Below are positions 35,681 to 47,841 of a DNA stretch of 64,000 bases, piece after piece; within the stretch, counting starts at the first letter, position 1, and every line of letters starts with the position of its first letter. The translations under genes were made by a program, and so were the position numbers. The notes under the pieces are model-generated. The model had not been told where the DNA came from and did not search any database. It saw only the letters and a program-made list of their open reading frames with translations. The DNA is from Hemibagrus wyckioides (Eukaryota > Chordata > Actinopteri > Siluriformes > Bagridae): the NCBI RefSeq assembly GCF_019097595.1, contig NC_080731.1:6420071-6484070 (forward strand), in the 5' to 3' direction.

Positions 35681-36875
35681 TTATGTTTCTGAAATCTGGT
35701 GCCAACAAAGGAACCTTTGGCATTGTTTAACATATGATACAGCTTTCAGCACTGAACAAAATATAGCAGATTATTTTATACATGAGCTAATGCTGAGACA
35801 TATTTACTTGGGGTAAGGGGGTATTTCAACACCCTTGACCAGAAAGTGGTTAATGTCACAGCCAGTGCAGCAGAGGGCAGTAAGATCTGCAGAACAATGA
35901 CAAGGACAGACACAAAGCCCCATCAGGCGTGGGAGGGGAAAAAAAAACATGACCCCTCTAATTATCAGTCTATCGACCCGTGTCTAATAGGATTTGAACT
36001 ATCCAAGTCTCCCATTTATAATCGCACTCTCAGTGTGTAATGAATGTCTTTTCTGCTTTGTCCATTAAATATCCCCCTCGTTCCTACTACACGCACTTTT
36101 CCTGAACACACTGTAGCAGTTTTCCAGGCGTTCGCTGGTGGGAAACTGGCCATGGATAAACGTGTTGAAATGAAGAAGCAAGAGACTTGTCTAATCAAAC
36201 AAGAGGCTCAATGTGCTGTTTTATTGGATAACAATGATGAATTGCCTTATTAAATGATGAAGTATGCATGTGTGTGTTATGCTCTCGCTGCTAAAGCTGC
36301 TCACCAAGGGAGCTGTGATGAATCTAAACACGGTTGATGCCTGCTGTGAAAAGACAGCAAACTGCTACACCAACCCCCTCATCGCCTCACATCCAGATCC
36401 CACGCACGCAATTCTCTCCCACACACTAATCCATTCATATGATGGATTAATTTTGACGAAAGCCTGGAGTCTGAAGCTTTCCATATGCCCTGCTCAGCAT
36501 GTGGTCTGTGATTGCCTCCATCGCTTACTGATATCTTTGCCCTTGCTAACAAGCCATGGTGTGCCCACGCCGTTCACTTCCCTTCCTGTTTTTCTACCCC
36601 AACAAAAACTTTCTTTGTAAATGGAAATGGAGACATACTTTTTCATTACGATGTGATGACTGCAAATTGCTTTCAATAAGAAGTAAGAGTATTACATTAG
36701 CAGCAATGCATCTTGATGGCTTGGGAGATTATTGGCTTTCATTTGCAGGAATAACTCTGCTTTAAAGGGTAAAGAGCTTAAAAAAAATAAATAAACCCTG
36801 TTTATATTGCAGTCACCCAAATTGGATTTTTTTTTTTTTTTTTTGCTTCGGTGCTCAATTGATTTTTTTAGCTGT
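35681..36875. other. Intergenic; repeat-free block 36030-36770
   Basis: The block lacks recognisable repeats and contains the 69- and 118-codon ORFs (36044-36253, 36264-36620) in different frames. No domain seen. It may be conserved noncoding sequence, which cannot be told from one genome. Confidence 0.35.
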
Positions 36876-37120
36876 GTGAACACAAAAATGAAGATCTTTT
36901 CAAATCAGATATGAGCCACTTTCAAATGGTTTGTAATAAGAATTCTGCTCAACTCACATGAACTCACATATTTTTGACTATATTAACATTACAAAAGAAA
37001 AATCAGATTTTCTGCCTTAATGTGACACAGATCTGATTTTTTCCAATCCTGTGTGGACACAGAAATCTGATCCGGATACATATCCAATAAGTGGCCATGT
37101 GCATGCATGAGGGCGTTCGG
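36876..37120. mobile_element. Probable hAT-like MITE fragment
   Basis: 'gtgtgaacacaaaaatga' on the left and 'gtgtggacacagaaatctga' inside, with repeated 'aaatcagat' and 'gatctgatt', match a pattern I associate with fish hAT MITEs. Boundaries approximate. Confidence 0.4.
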
Positions 37121-37888
37121 AATGAAATTCATGTTTCTTTTTCCTGAAACAAGTCAGTGAAGGAGAGCGAGAAAATGGATGATTTCTGTGATATTTGGAG
37201 AATTGACCAATTCAAGCTCAACTGGAAAAAGAACTGGGTTAGAAATTGTGTGCATGTGGCACCTTTCCAGAAACGAGGCATTCACATTAAAGACAGAAGG
37301 ATATGATTGTGAACCATCACGATCCACAGATCCATCCTGAGTAAAGAAAGCGAAGCTTGTAACAGGAATGTAGCATCGTATATATCACATCTGATAACAA
37401 TGAGCAAGCAACCAACCTTTCCGTGAAGACTTTTCCTGTTGTTGAAGTGTTCGGTTTTCCACCACTGTGATCTATTATCTCAAAAATGGGCTTTTTTGTT
37501 GTTTATACAGCATGTCAAACTACACATGATGTTAGTCAACGTATAAAATCAACAATCCAGGAATTGTCTAAACTAACGACAGATATTTAACCTCCATCAC
37601 TCTATCAAGTGACGGAATGACAGATGATTATTCGTTTACTGTGTATGCGTGTGTAAAACAGAACTAGAATTACATCAACAAAGAGACAGAGACAACAAAA
37701 GCATGACCGGCGAGATTTTTTCTCCTCACTTCTTTGGAAACTAGTTATGAGTGAAATCCAAACACTGGGCTACACTTAGCATGTTTTGCTATTCTGGCAA
37801 TAAAGCTAGTTATATGCCCTGTATGTAAAATAAGTATATTAACCAACAACAAATGTGAAATCATGTAGTGGGCTGCTTGTTGTACTTA

Positions 37889-38321
37889 GTGGCTGTCCAA
37901 AAACACTCCAATAAGCAGCAAACTACAAGTAACACACGCAAACGCGCTAACGTGAATGGCACAGTCTGTAGACTCATGAACGATATAAAGTGCATTCCAT
38001 ATTGCATACCTATGCACTATTCTATGCCTCTGTGTAGTATAAATAATGTGAGTAGTGTGTTCTCGAGGTGTAGAATACAATGCTCATAGATATGCTTATG
38101 CTATGAAAGAGGGGCGGAGCTACCAGACAGTGACGCTGGATGAGGTGCTGAATTCGGTGTGTTCAAATGTCATTCGCCATCGACCAGGAAACGGCTTATA
38201 CTTCCGCTAAATAAAAACTCGTTAGTGTTCCACTTGAGACGATAGTACCCTTCTAAAAATTCATACACTACACAGTAGAGTGCATAGTGCAAGTGTACAG
38301 TAAGTCATCTGGGACACAGAG
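37889..38321. mobile_element. Probable MITE with 'GGCTGTCC...GGGACACAG' ends
   Basis: Starts 'gtggctgtccaaaaacac', ends 'gtcatctgggacacagag', with 'agtgcattccatattgcata' and 'cactacacagtagagtgcat' inside. The ends fit a fish MITE class with GCTGTCCCAAAT-like inverted ends. Superfamily not decided. Confidence 0.5.
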
Positions 38322-39211
38322 AGCTAGCTTGAGTTGAGGAACAAAAAAACAACTGAAGCTTTTAAGTCTCCTAAACAGGTGGCCACGGTCTTTATATCCA
38401 GACTGAGACTCAATCAGTGAAAGAACTCCACCTGTGTCCCATTCACGCTGCCTGAATTAGAAGCAGGACTAATTATGTAGAAGTCTCTGGTCTGGCTCTT
38501 CAGCACTAATAAATGCTTCTTGAGCAATCTTTATGGCTTTGAAACGTTCTCAATTATTAATTTATTACCAAAAGTGCATAGGATGCACACTGACTTGACT
38601 ATAAACTAGATTCAGTTGGAAATATCAGATGAAAAACGGGTCTTTGTGTCTCTTTTTCTAAGCAGGTCATGCTTAACCGCTCCAGTATTTCATACGAATC
38701 AGGCTGTACTCCTGATTTATGGCCGTCAGCAGTAGTTACTGCAGGTTGTGCCTTTAAACACAGAGCTGGAGGTGATTAGGGAACAGGTCAGGCTCTGAGA
38801 TAGGGGGCCTTACAGAGAACCAGAGAAGCGTACTGAAACTGGGTCGTTCCCTGGAGCTTGTTCAATACATAATTATGCAGAAACGGCTTCGTCTGGTTAC
38901 TGTCCTCTCTGTGTGTTCTGCACATTCTGTATTGGACACTTAACACAAAGTCTAGTTCGTGAGTCCGGACCATTCCCTCGGCTAACTGGAGAGTGATTGT
39001 GGAAGTGCCAAAGTCTGGAGAATTCACAGGTAGACGACTGGATCTGAGATCACTAGTGGAGAAAGAAACCGATTAGAAGTTGTACTTTTACTCAGTGTTC
39101 CCCAATTACAACTTTAATTCCTACCTGAAATTAGTTCCCATTGCTTGTTTGACCTGCAAATATGGAAACAAATATACACCTTATAGCTTTTGTTAATATT
39201 ATCCTGTTATA
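38322..39211. other. Intergenic, nothing identified
   Basis: No gene or clear repeat. Confidence 0.5.
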
Positions 39212-39361
39212 TAGATTAGATTAGATTAGATGGACTTTACTGTCATTGTGTAAAGTACATGTACAAATGAAATTTAGTGTTATATTCTAGGATCTCTCGG
39301 TAAATGCTTATAGAGATATTACAACGAAAAATAAAGCTTGGAAGTAAGTAAGTAAGTAAGA
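39212..39361. repeat. Dispersed repeat fragment related to 14240, then (GTAA)4
   Basis: 'attagattagattagatgga' leads into 'actttactgtcattgtg' and 'gaaatttagtgttat'. Four GTAA units end it. Confidence 0.6.
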
Positions 39362-41017
39362 ACTCATTGGATGAGCTAGGTTAGCATATGCAGTCGGTAC
39401 AATTAGCAGGCTTTGCTAATCTAGCAATGAAGCTAGTTTAGCAATGAATGGGGATATAAATCAAATATGTAAATAGAAGACATCACTAGTGGAGAAGGAG
39501 AAAGATGGGAAGTTATACCAATACCACAGCGCTCAATTCTGATTGGTCAGAAGGTGTTGATTTGTTTTCTATAGCAGCAGACAGTGACAGTGTCAGATGT
39601 ACGTAGTTTGACTCACAGCTTTACATTTATTAGCTCTTTCTAATATGTTATTGTTTCCATAGTGTAAAAATCTAAGACTGATCTAAGACTAATAATATAT
39701 CTGTTAAAAAAATGTGCCTTAATTTAATAATAACAACAAAGAGTATAATCAGTGATTTCTGTAAGTGAATGATTTATTTAAGGAGCCTCCAGAGTCAGCG
39801 TTTTCTGCCACAAGAAAGTCTTCAGGATGGAAGAGACGTTCTGCCTTCCGCGTAACCTGTTGTTGATTACATCCCTCTGTCAAGTTTTATTCCTTATTTA
39901 ACGAGGAAGAAGGTGGAGCTTCGGTTATAACAACCCTATTTTTAAATATTTTCTTGATTAGGAGCCATAAACTCCATTACTGTTACTGTTAATGTTAGTG
40001 CACTTCTGGAAGATCAAAGTGGTCACGTTTCACAGTTCTCACCAATTTAGTCCCATTTCCTTTATCACGCAGCAGGTAGGAGAGGGTATTTTTTTGTAAC
40101 TGCCGAGCTACCTACTGCTTAAATAGATCTTCTTGACGTCATGTTTCTTAGTAAAATATACTCAGAACTTTTTCTTGTCAGTGGGAACGAACACGTTTGC
40201 CGCAGCTCGTCCTTGGCAGTGTTACACGGACAGACCTCCTGATAATATTTTCCACCTGGAAAGTGTGAGACATGTCGGTCCATCTGGTTTGAGGGTTTCT
40301 TTGTACTTTGAGCTTTATTGCAATCTGGAGGCTGGCATTATGAAGCACTTAAACCCTCTTCCACTTCAATTTACTATAAAAAAACAAACATTAAAAAGCT
40401 TTAAAAAAGCTTTTACGGCAGCATACATGTAACACTTCATGTTGAGTGACCAAAATTCCCTCTCCATTCGCCGCTTTTTTTAAATTAGGTGGCAAGATCG
40501 CTCATGTCAGAGGCTGCAAACGTTTATCTGACGCACATGTGCCTCCGGGGATGCTTATCTTAATACCCAATAATACAAAGTGTTCTCCTGTAGTGTGCAA
40601 GGCTTCTGAATGTTATGTTTTATCGCTGAATGGAAATGTCAAACGAAACTGTTTTTTTTTGCACAGCTTGAAAAATGTAAGACTTCATCCCGTGCATATA
40701 GATGCCTAAATTAACATTTCTGTGTTTATGAAGGACATTATACTGAGTAGAATACCAAGTCTAGGCATGAAGCATTCAAATTCTTGATGAACGAGTGCCT
40801 GTACTGGTTCCTAATGATTTGCACTATACACCCTACCCCCCAGAAAAAAGAAAGAAATCTCACGCTTGTTTCAGCAAATCATCACATACAGACTGTAATT
40901 TGTGACCTGAGAACTACTGCTGTTCCCATAAAGACTGTTTTGAGTTCATCCCAGGACATGTTCCAGCACTCTTAGTCCTGGTCATCTTTCTACATCATAC
41001 GGTTGTTTGATTATTTA
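39362..41017. other. Intergenic, nothing firm
   Basis: ORFs of 99 and 87 codons (40133-40432, 40446-40709) show no recognisable feature. No repeats named. Confidence 0.45.
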
Positions 41018-41218
41018 TAATCTGGTGTCACCCAGAAGTGGATCTTTTGGGTCTGTTTCCTCTCAAGGTTTCTTCTCCTTGTCGTCTCAGAGAGATTTTC
41101 CTTTCCACGTTGCCTCTGGTTGGCTCATTAGAGAATTAATTCTACATCCAGATCTCTGTAAAGCTGCTCTGTCACGGTGTATGTGTATTTAAATAAAATT
41201 GGACCGAATTCAAATTTT
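41018..41218 (+). mobile_element. LINE-type 3' tail fragment, copy B
   Basis: 'ctggtgtcacccagaagtgg', 'cctctcaaggtttcttctcc', 'cgtctcagagagattttcc', 'ctgtaaagctgctctg' and 'aaataaaattggaccgaatt' match copies at 27505 and 59395. Confidence 0.65.
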
Positions 41219-41369
41219 GCTGGCAAGAATATTCGTTTATGAAAGAGTCGAAAGGAATTAGCTTTCATTTGAATGTAGTCTCATGGCTCTGCTACATTAC
41301 AACTAAATTACTCAGGAGTGTTTGCTCCAGTCAAGACAATTGATTTCCATTGATAATGAATTTTTATAT

Positions 41370-41600
41370 TTATGGCATTTGGCAAATGGTCTTATCCACT
41401 TACACAAGAGCCTTTGAAGTTTTTCAATACAGTAATACCAGTTCACTAAGTCATGGAATAAGAATACCATCAGTCAAAAACCCAGCCAGGGTCTCGGCTG
41501 TTTGGACATCTAGAGGAAGTTCATTCCACCACCTAGGTTCCAGAACAGAGAATAATAAATCTTGTGAGCAAATCTTCAGAGAAGTTTGACACGCTAATTC
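41370..41600 (-). mobile_element. L2-like LINE 3' fragment, minus strand
   Basis: The minus frame reads SVLEPRWWNELPLDVQTAET, the typical L2 C-terminal WWNELP block, followed by 3' UTR with a 'catttggcaaatggtcttat' end. 5'-truncated. Confidence 0.75.
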
Positions 41601-41649
41601 ACATCCATGAGAAATAGCACAACTGCTTTGGCTATTTTTCTCTCTGAAC

Positions 41650-42005
41650 ACAAATTTACATTCACATTTCTGGCATTTGGCAGACGCTCTTATCCAAGAG
41701 TGCTTTGAAGTCTCTATCAATGAATACATTAACACTAGCTCAATAGGTCACAGACTTAGGATACCATCAGCCTACAAACCGTGTTGGTAGTACAACATAC
41801 AACAATACATAAAACAAACAGGAATGTAAGAGCTAGTAGAAGTGCTTCAGGAAGAGGTAGGTCTTCATTCATTGTTTGAAGAAAGTCAGTGACAGCTGTT
41901 TGGAAGTTCATTCCACCACCTCAGTGCCGGAACAGAGAACTCACCTCTTACTCTGAGAGATGTTGGGACGAATCGAGCAGTGCTAGTAGTAGTAGTAGTA
42001 TTAGA
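41650..42005 (-). mobile_element. Second L2-like LINE 3' fragment, minus strand
   Basis: It repeats the arrangement of 41370-41600: 'catttggcagacgctcttat' tail, then 'agttcattccaccacctcag', antisense of WWNEL. The two lie head to tail. A short (AGT)n ends it near 41985-41999. Confidence 0.75.
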
Positions 42006-42101
42006 CAGTCCTTCCTATTTCAGTGTAGAATATCCAGATATCTGTAGGACTTATCCTCCACATGGTTGCAGCCAACCTGGAGTCTATCCTAGTGGAGACT
42101 C

Positions 42102-42435
42102 CTGTATTCTTTAACTTATTTCAAAAGGAATAAAAAAATTCTCTACCCCCCATTCACTACATTTTCAAACACATTTCTCTAGAATCATACATTTCTAAAC
42201 CCATAAGGAGACTTTTAGCATAGGACAGCTTCAGGTGTAAACAAATCCTAACCTTAACACCTATCAGCCTACCTACCACTGTTAACTCTCTGTTGCTATG
42301 TACACTTTGTTTTTTACCAAAGTGGTTTGTTCAGTGTCAGCTAGCTATTAGCGTTATTCCGAGTCATCATGCTAGCTAACATTTGAGAGGAATGAATCTG
42401 TTGTTAACTAGCCTTGGCTAATGTTTATATACATT
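42102..42435 (+). repeat. Inverted repeat, left arm
   Basis: About 330 bp, matched in reverse by 43058-43339. Long identical stretches include 'ctctgttgctatgtacactt' and 'gttagccttggctaatg'-like sequence ('ccttggctaatgtttatata'). Confidence 0.85.
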
Positions 42436-42436
42436 G

Positions 42437-42660
42437 CCAAGGTGGGGCACAAGGTGAGAGGGACACAGTCACATACTACAGATAATTTGGAGATGCCAAT
42501 CAGCCTACAACACATGTCTTTGGACTGAGGAAGGAAACTGGAAAACTGGGAGGAAACCTGGATAGCACAGGAAGAACATTCACCACACAGGGCAAGAATC
42601 AAACCTATAACCACGGAGGTGGCAGGCAGACATGTTACCAACTACACCATCATTCCTTAA
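42437..42660 (-). repeat. Dispersed fish repeat between the inverted arms, minus strand
   Basis: 'ggagatgccaatcagcctac', 'catgtctttggactgagg', 'gggaggaaacctgg' and 'tgttaccaactacaccatc' match the 44240-type family in reverse. It abuts the left arm. Confidence 0.7.
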
Positions 42661-43057
42661 AAAAAGGTAGGCTGGATTAGATGCTTTACTTAACACTGGT
42701 GTTTTTCTTGGTTATAAGAGATGAGTTAGCAAGCAGCCACAGAATATTTTCCCAATTATGCAATTATTCCAAAAGGAGACGCAATATATTATTTAACAGA
42801 TGTGTGAAAAGCAGTAAAACTTTCAAGTATTTAAATGCACTTGTTTAAAGAAATCTTTAGACTACAATTTTAAAGTATAGCTCCAACTTCTTCACTCAGT
42901 TTAAAGCAGTATAAAAAGTATAAAGCCTTAAATTCCCTTGATTTAGTAAAGGATTTCAATTTCAATTTATTCAAAATAAAAGTACGAGAGATTCCCAGAA
43001 GAAGAAAATGTCTGCTTTAAATAACACACTGAGTTTAGTTTTACGAAAGAACCAAGG
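42661..43057. other. Spacer between inverted arms
   Basis: AT-rich; nothing recognised. Confidence 0.5.
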
Positions 43058-43339
43058 AATGTATATAAACATTAGCCAAGGCTAACTAACAACAGCTTTA
43101 TTCCTCTCAAATCTTAGCTAGCATGATGACTCAGAATAACGCTAAAAGCTAGCTGACACGGAACAATCCTCTTTGGTAAAAAACAAAGTGTACATAGCAA
43201 CAGAGAGGTCACAGTGGTAGGTAAGCTGTTAGGTTTAGATTAGTTTAGACGTGAAGCTGTCTGAAGCTAAAAGTCTCCTTATGGTGTTTGAATATGTAGT
43301 ATTTTTTTATTCCTGTGTTAAAGATACTTAAAGATACAG
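43058..43339 (-). repeat. Inverted repeat, right arm
   Basis: About 280 bp, reverse complement of 42102-42435 with small indels. Sequence between the arms is about 620 bp. Confidence 0.85.
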
Positions 43340-43567
43340 AAAAGTGCTGTAACATATTGTTCCTACTTCTGGTATGAGATTTCTCACAAAATCGCTGTCA
43401 ATTTTAATTCTTGGAACTTCAAAGACTGAAAGCATGAACTAATAGAAAAGAAAAAGATGCGCTTTAATAACTTTATTCCTAAAAAACACTAAACAAAGGA
43501 GCTGCAAATTATTAAGTAGCAGTCAAAACCAGATTTTGAGCAGTCTGGCTAGCTAGCTAACATTCAC

Positions 43568-43720
43568 CATCCAAAATCCATCCATCCATCCATTGTCTAT
43601 ACCCGCTTTATTCCTATTTAGGGTCACGGGGGTCTGCTGGAGCCTATCCCAGTGCACATTGGGCGAAAGGCAAGGGTACACCATGGACAGGTCACCAGTC
43701 CAGCACGGGGGCTCCATCCA
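43568..43720 (+). repeat. Ubiquitous fish repeat, '(CCAT)n ... GGGTCACGGGGG' type
   Basis: 'ccatccatccatccat', 'gggtcacgggggtctgctgg', 'agcctatcccagtgcac' and 'accatggacaggtcaccagt' are typical of this repeat class. Confidence 0.7.
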
Positions 43721-44239
43721 AAATCCTCTAAATTGAATTCAGTGGAATGAACACAAAGCCTGTATCAATGTGATTGGAGAGCTTTAGCTATTTACACAAC
43801 ACAAGTCTTATAAGAGATGCGTAGGGCATTTGTGGTCATTACAAACCTTCTATAATGTGTCATGGTGCTTCCAAGTCACACAATGATAAGATCTTTGCAG
43901 AGAGCGAGGTGTGAAGTCTGGAAGTGAGCACAGCGTGGTGGTCCTCTGGGAGCTTCAGTTTCCACATGTGTGTGTGCTGCTGGTTAAGAGTACAGTGGCC
44001 CCATTGAGCCTTAACATCTCCACTTACCTCAAGCCTACAGCTCCTGACAGCAGGCTGCAGTTTAGAAGGGTGCTGATTAGACGGATCAAGATGTTGCACG
44101 GTCTAAATGACCTTATGGTAGGAGAAAAGTGGAAAGAAAATATGATGTGGATTATAAATTGTTGATGCACTTGAAAGAGTGGGCAGACTGGATAATCTGG
44201 ATTTATTTTAGGGCTAGTTTTGGATTGAAACAGTCCTTA
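43721..44239. other. Intergenic, nothing identified
   Basis: Overlapping 79-84-codon ORFs on both strands at 43860-44165 have no recognisable feature. Confidence 0.45.
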
Positions 44240-44550
44240 AGGTGTCTGGTTCAATCCTAAGATCAGGTCACTCTCTGAGTTTCACACGTTCTGCTCATGT
44301 CTGCTTGGGTTTGGTCCAGGGTTTCTCTGGGTTTCCTCATATCTCCTACAAAATGCAGGTAGATGGATTGGAAATGTCCCTAGAGCGGAAACTGGAATTG
44401 GAAATGATCTCTAGGTTGAATGTGTGTGGGTGCATGAGACTCTATGATAATCCCATTCAGGGTGTATTCCCAAGTCATGCTCAGTGTTTCCAGGATAGGT
44501 TTCGGATCCACCAGGATCCTGACCAGCTACTGAAGATGAGTGAATGAATA
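44240..44550 (+). repeat. Dispersed fish repeat, plus strand reference copy in this window
   Basis: Order of blocks: 'ggttcaatcctaagatca', 'gggtttcctcatatctccta', 'ggtagatggattggaaat', 'cattcagggtgtattccc', 'gtttccaggataggtttcgg', 'accaggatcctgaccagcta', ending 'gatgagtgaatgaataaa'. It is inserted directly before the TTAA repeat copy 2. Confidence 0.7.
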
Positions 44551-44567
44551 AACAAACCATAATGAAT

Positions 44568-45029
44568 TTAGCTCTTTTTTCAGAGGCCAAAAATGGAATT
44601 TGAGCTTGTTTTGTTGTGTCCATGTTCAGCATTGAATTTCTTTGTCAGGTCACATTACACAGTGGCGGTTAATGGCTTATATGATGGTAGACATTCAGGG
44701 GTTTAACAATTTAACAATTAGGGGCAATAAGTTCATAGAAAAGTCCCAAAAAGTTCAATCTTCCAAGCAAATGCTGACATCAAACCCATTCCTGCTCTCA
44801 ATGTTTGTTCATAAGAATCTAAAATTTGAAGGTGTTTATCATCAACCAGTAAAATTTCTGTGCAAGATTATCCATCCGAGCGTAAAAACACACGCCTCAC
44901 ACTGAAGGCCAACAGGGTCCTGACTCATTTTATATCAGACTTGCTGATGTAAAACCATTCATTTGCTTATACTGATTGAAAATGACTGAAAGGTCAATTT
45001 CATACCAGTGTGCTGGTAGAAAAGGTTAA
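44568..45029 (+). mobile_element. TTAA-flanked dispersed repeat, copy 2 (462 bp)
   Basis: Homologous throughout to 19777-20261. The left end reads TTAGCTCTTTTTT (one change from TTAA), the right AAAAGGTTAA with TTAA at 45026-45029. TGACTCA is kept at 44921-44927. No ORF. Confidence 0.7.
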
Positions 45030-46080
45030 TCCTGGTAGCAATATAATAAATATTAATTGTGGTTACAGTGTGAAAATTTGTGCCCCTATTGGTTACGTGG
45101 TGAAAAAACAAGCAAATAAACAAAAAAAAACAACAACAATAGAACAAGCAATGAACTAACAGAATTGTGTAATCATGAAGTAAAAGGTATTAAATGTCAT
45201 CATGTTCTTCTAACTGTATGCAATCTTTTATACACGTCTGTAAAAAACGATTCGATTCCAGCTTACGTCATAATGCATATGGCAAACGTTTTAGAGTATT
45301 TCTTCAGACATCCACGTAAGCACCTGTTGCTTTTATTTGGAAAGGATCTAGTGAAAGAGTGATTTGTATCAAAGGAAAATGTGGTATCCTCTTCTTCAGG
45401 TGGACGAAAGGGAAAAATAGCTTGGGAAAAAGGGTTGTGGTATATTTCTATTTATCTTCTGCATAGAGGAAATCCCAGATAAAGGATCTATCCCTCTAGG
45501 GAAATCTGCTCTCAGTTCGGTGGCTAAAATCTCTTTGTTTGTTCTCTCTCTGCTTGTCTGCTGATGAGAAAACCATCTGACTTCTAAGCAGTGGTGAAGG
45601 AAGTTTAACAGATGTTGGACAAGCTTTCACGTCATCAGCGAATGATTATTTATCGTGGCATTTCAAATGTGTCGCTCTTCAGTCATATTTTGATTAATTG
45701 TTTGATTGAGAGTGACTGAGGTTTCCTGAACTTTATTATTATTTTCAGAAAACATTAAATGGAACAAATTCACATGGAATAAAGTAAGTGTTCCATGACT
45801 GGATGTGCAGAGACGTTCAGACATCCGGACCCTTACATAAGGGTCATTTCCTGCCATGATAAATGGAGTCTACTGAATAATAATGGATTCTGTCTACATG
45901 CTTCCTGAGCAATCCCAAACACATGCCACATGCCGTCGAGTCCTTTTCAGCATGGCTGCCTTCCATATGGAACAGGTTACCTGACACGTAACAGAGGCAT
46001 TATAACTGAGCATTACCTTTCTATCCCTCACACCCTGGTCCCCTCTCTTTCCTTTTTTCTTTCTCTCTTTTCATGGTTCT
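45030..46080. other. Intergenic, nothing identified
   Basis: No gene or clear repeat. Confidence 0.45.
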
Positions 46081-46519
46081 CATTCTGAGATGCTTTTTTG
46101 CTCACCACGGTTGAAGAGAGTGATTATTTGAGTTACCATAGCAACCTGCCTCTCAGCTCAAAACAGTATAGCCATTTTCCTCTGGCTTCATCAACAGGAT
46201 CAACATCAAGATAGATCTGGGCATCATTTTGTGTAATCTCTAGAGACTTTTGTGTAATTCTGAAATACTAAAACCAACAATACCAATACAATCAAGAACA
46301 ATACCATGGTCAAAGTGACTGAGATCACAGTTTTTCCCTATTCAGATGTTTGATTTGAACATTAACTGAAGCTCTAAACCTGAATCTGTATGAATTTTTT
46401 TCTTGCTATTTTGCTACGTAATGAGCAAAAGGTCCTAATAAAGTGACAGTATAATCAATTATTCTTATTGATTTACACCATGTGCAGAGAAACATAAATC
46501 AGTGTTAACAACAAGAACC
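46081..46519 (+). repeat. Direct duplication, copy 1 (439 bp)
   Basis: Near-collinear with 47243-47697, with indels. Shared blocks include 'gctcaccacggttg', 'gagttaccatagcaacctgc', 'ctctcagctcaaaacagtat', 'tttacaccatgtgca' and 'aaacataaatcagtgttaac'. A CT-rich microsatellite follows at about 46525-46572. Confidence 0.9.
46132..46145. promoter_or_regulatory. RFX X-box-like palindrome, copy 1
   Basis: GTTACCATAGCAAC fits the RFX consensus of two GTTRCC/GGYAAC half-sites with a 2-bp spacer. It lies in the most conserved part of the duplicated segment. Function is inferred from motif only. Confidence 0.5.
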
Positions 46520-47242
46520 TTGGTCTCTCTCTTGTTCTCTTTCTCTCTCTCTCTGTCTCTCTATCTGTCTCACTGACTACTATGGATACAGTACATTAAT
46601 TGTTACGAGATGAAAGACAGATGAAATTGCCATGGATCCACCATCGAGACTGCGAAATAGGCCGTCCTGTTAAGATCTGCTCTGCTCTGCTCTGTTAAAT
46701 GCCATCGGCATTGCATTGGTGAAAAATTACTGGAGTGGAATCGTACGCAAAAGTTTTACCACCGCATTAAAAAAAGCTGCCAGGAAAAATACTAACCGAA
46801 GGACGTTAAAGCAGTTCTGAAAAATCGTAGAAGCTTTTAAAAGTAAGGAATAATAGGAAACTAATCAACAACAGGTTGGTGTGTTGTGAAGCCCGTAATT
46901 ACACATTTTATTTATTAAAGAACAACAAATATAATATTGTGGAACAACTGAAGTCAGTTCATATTATCCCTTATGTTGTAGCAGTGATAAAAAAAAAAAA
47001 AAAAGGCTCACTTTTTTTTTTACCTCTTTCTCCGTTAAAGTTAATGAGACAAAATTACTTTTAAAATCCTCTGGTTTGGAATAACTAAAGGAACTGCTTT
47101 CTTTTTGAGTGTTACTGACGTAAATGCTTCTCCTTAAAGAAATCTTCAATTATACGATTTTACTTTTTTGTAACACTTTAAAAATATCTGTTTATTGTTA
47201 GGCATAAATTAGGTGAGCATCCTAATTGCAGTGAATTGTGAG

Positions 47243-47697
47243 CATTCTGAGAGGCTTTTCTGCTCACCACGGTTGTAAAGAGTGGTTACTCGAGTTACCA
47301 TAGCAACCTGCCTCTCAGCTCAAAACAGTATGGCCATTTTCCTCTGACCTCATTAAGAGGATCAACATCAATGTTCAACATCAACATCAAGGCTTGCTGG
47401 ATAGATTTGGGCATCACTTTGTGTAATCTCTACAAATTTTTTCAGTATTTCTGAAATACTAAAATCAACCAGTCTGGGATCACAAAATTACCAATTCTGA
47501 TGTTTGATTAGCTCTGGACCTGTATCTGATTTATTTATTTATTTATTCATTCATTCATTCATTTAGCAGTTTTGCTGCTGCCACATGATTGGATAACTAC
47601 ATGAATGAGTTCCTAATAAATTGACAGTGTAATCAATTGTTCATATTGATTTACACCATGTGCAAAGAAACATAAATCAGTGTTAACAACATGAACC
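47243..47697 (+). repeat. Direct duplication, copy 2 (455 bp)
   Basis: Same order of blocks as 46081-46519, with a small insertion of 'caacatcaa' repeats near 47365 and a (TTTA)/(TTCA) stretch at 47528-47563. The intervening 720 bp is not duplicated. Confidence 0.9.
47294..47307. promoter_or_regulatory. RFX X-box-like palindrome, copy 2
   Basis: GTTACCATAGCAAC is identical to copy 1, while flanking sequence has diverged in places. Confidence 0.5.
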
Positions 47698-47787
47698 ATA
47701 TAACTATAGCCCATAAATATGTTCTGCATTAAAGAAAAAGAAAATAGGTGTCTGGAATAGATGATAACCGCATATTCTCCATTAAAA

Positions 47788-47794
47788 GAGAGAA

Positions 47795-47841
<47 letters not shown>

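Noticed and set aside
36044..36620. Two consecutive ORFs of 69 and 118 codons
   Set aside because: Different frames, no recognisable motif, and no convincing splice junction joining them.
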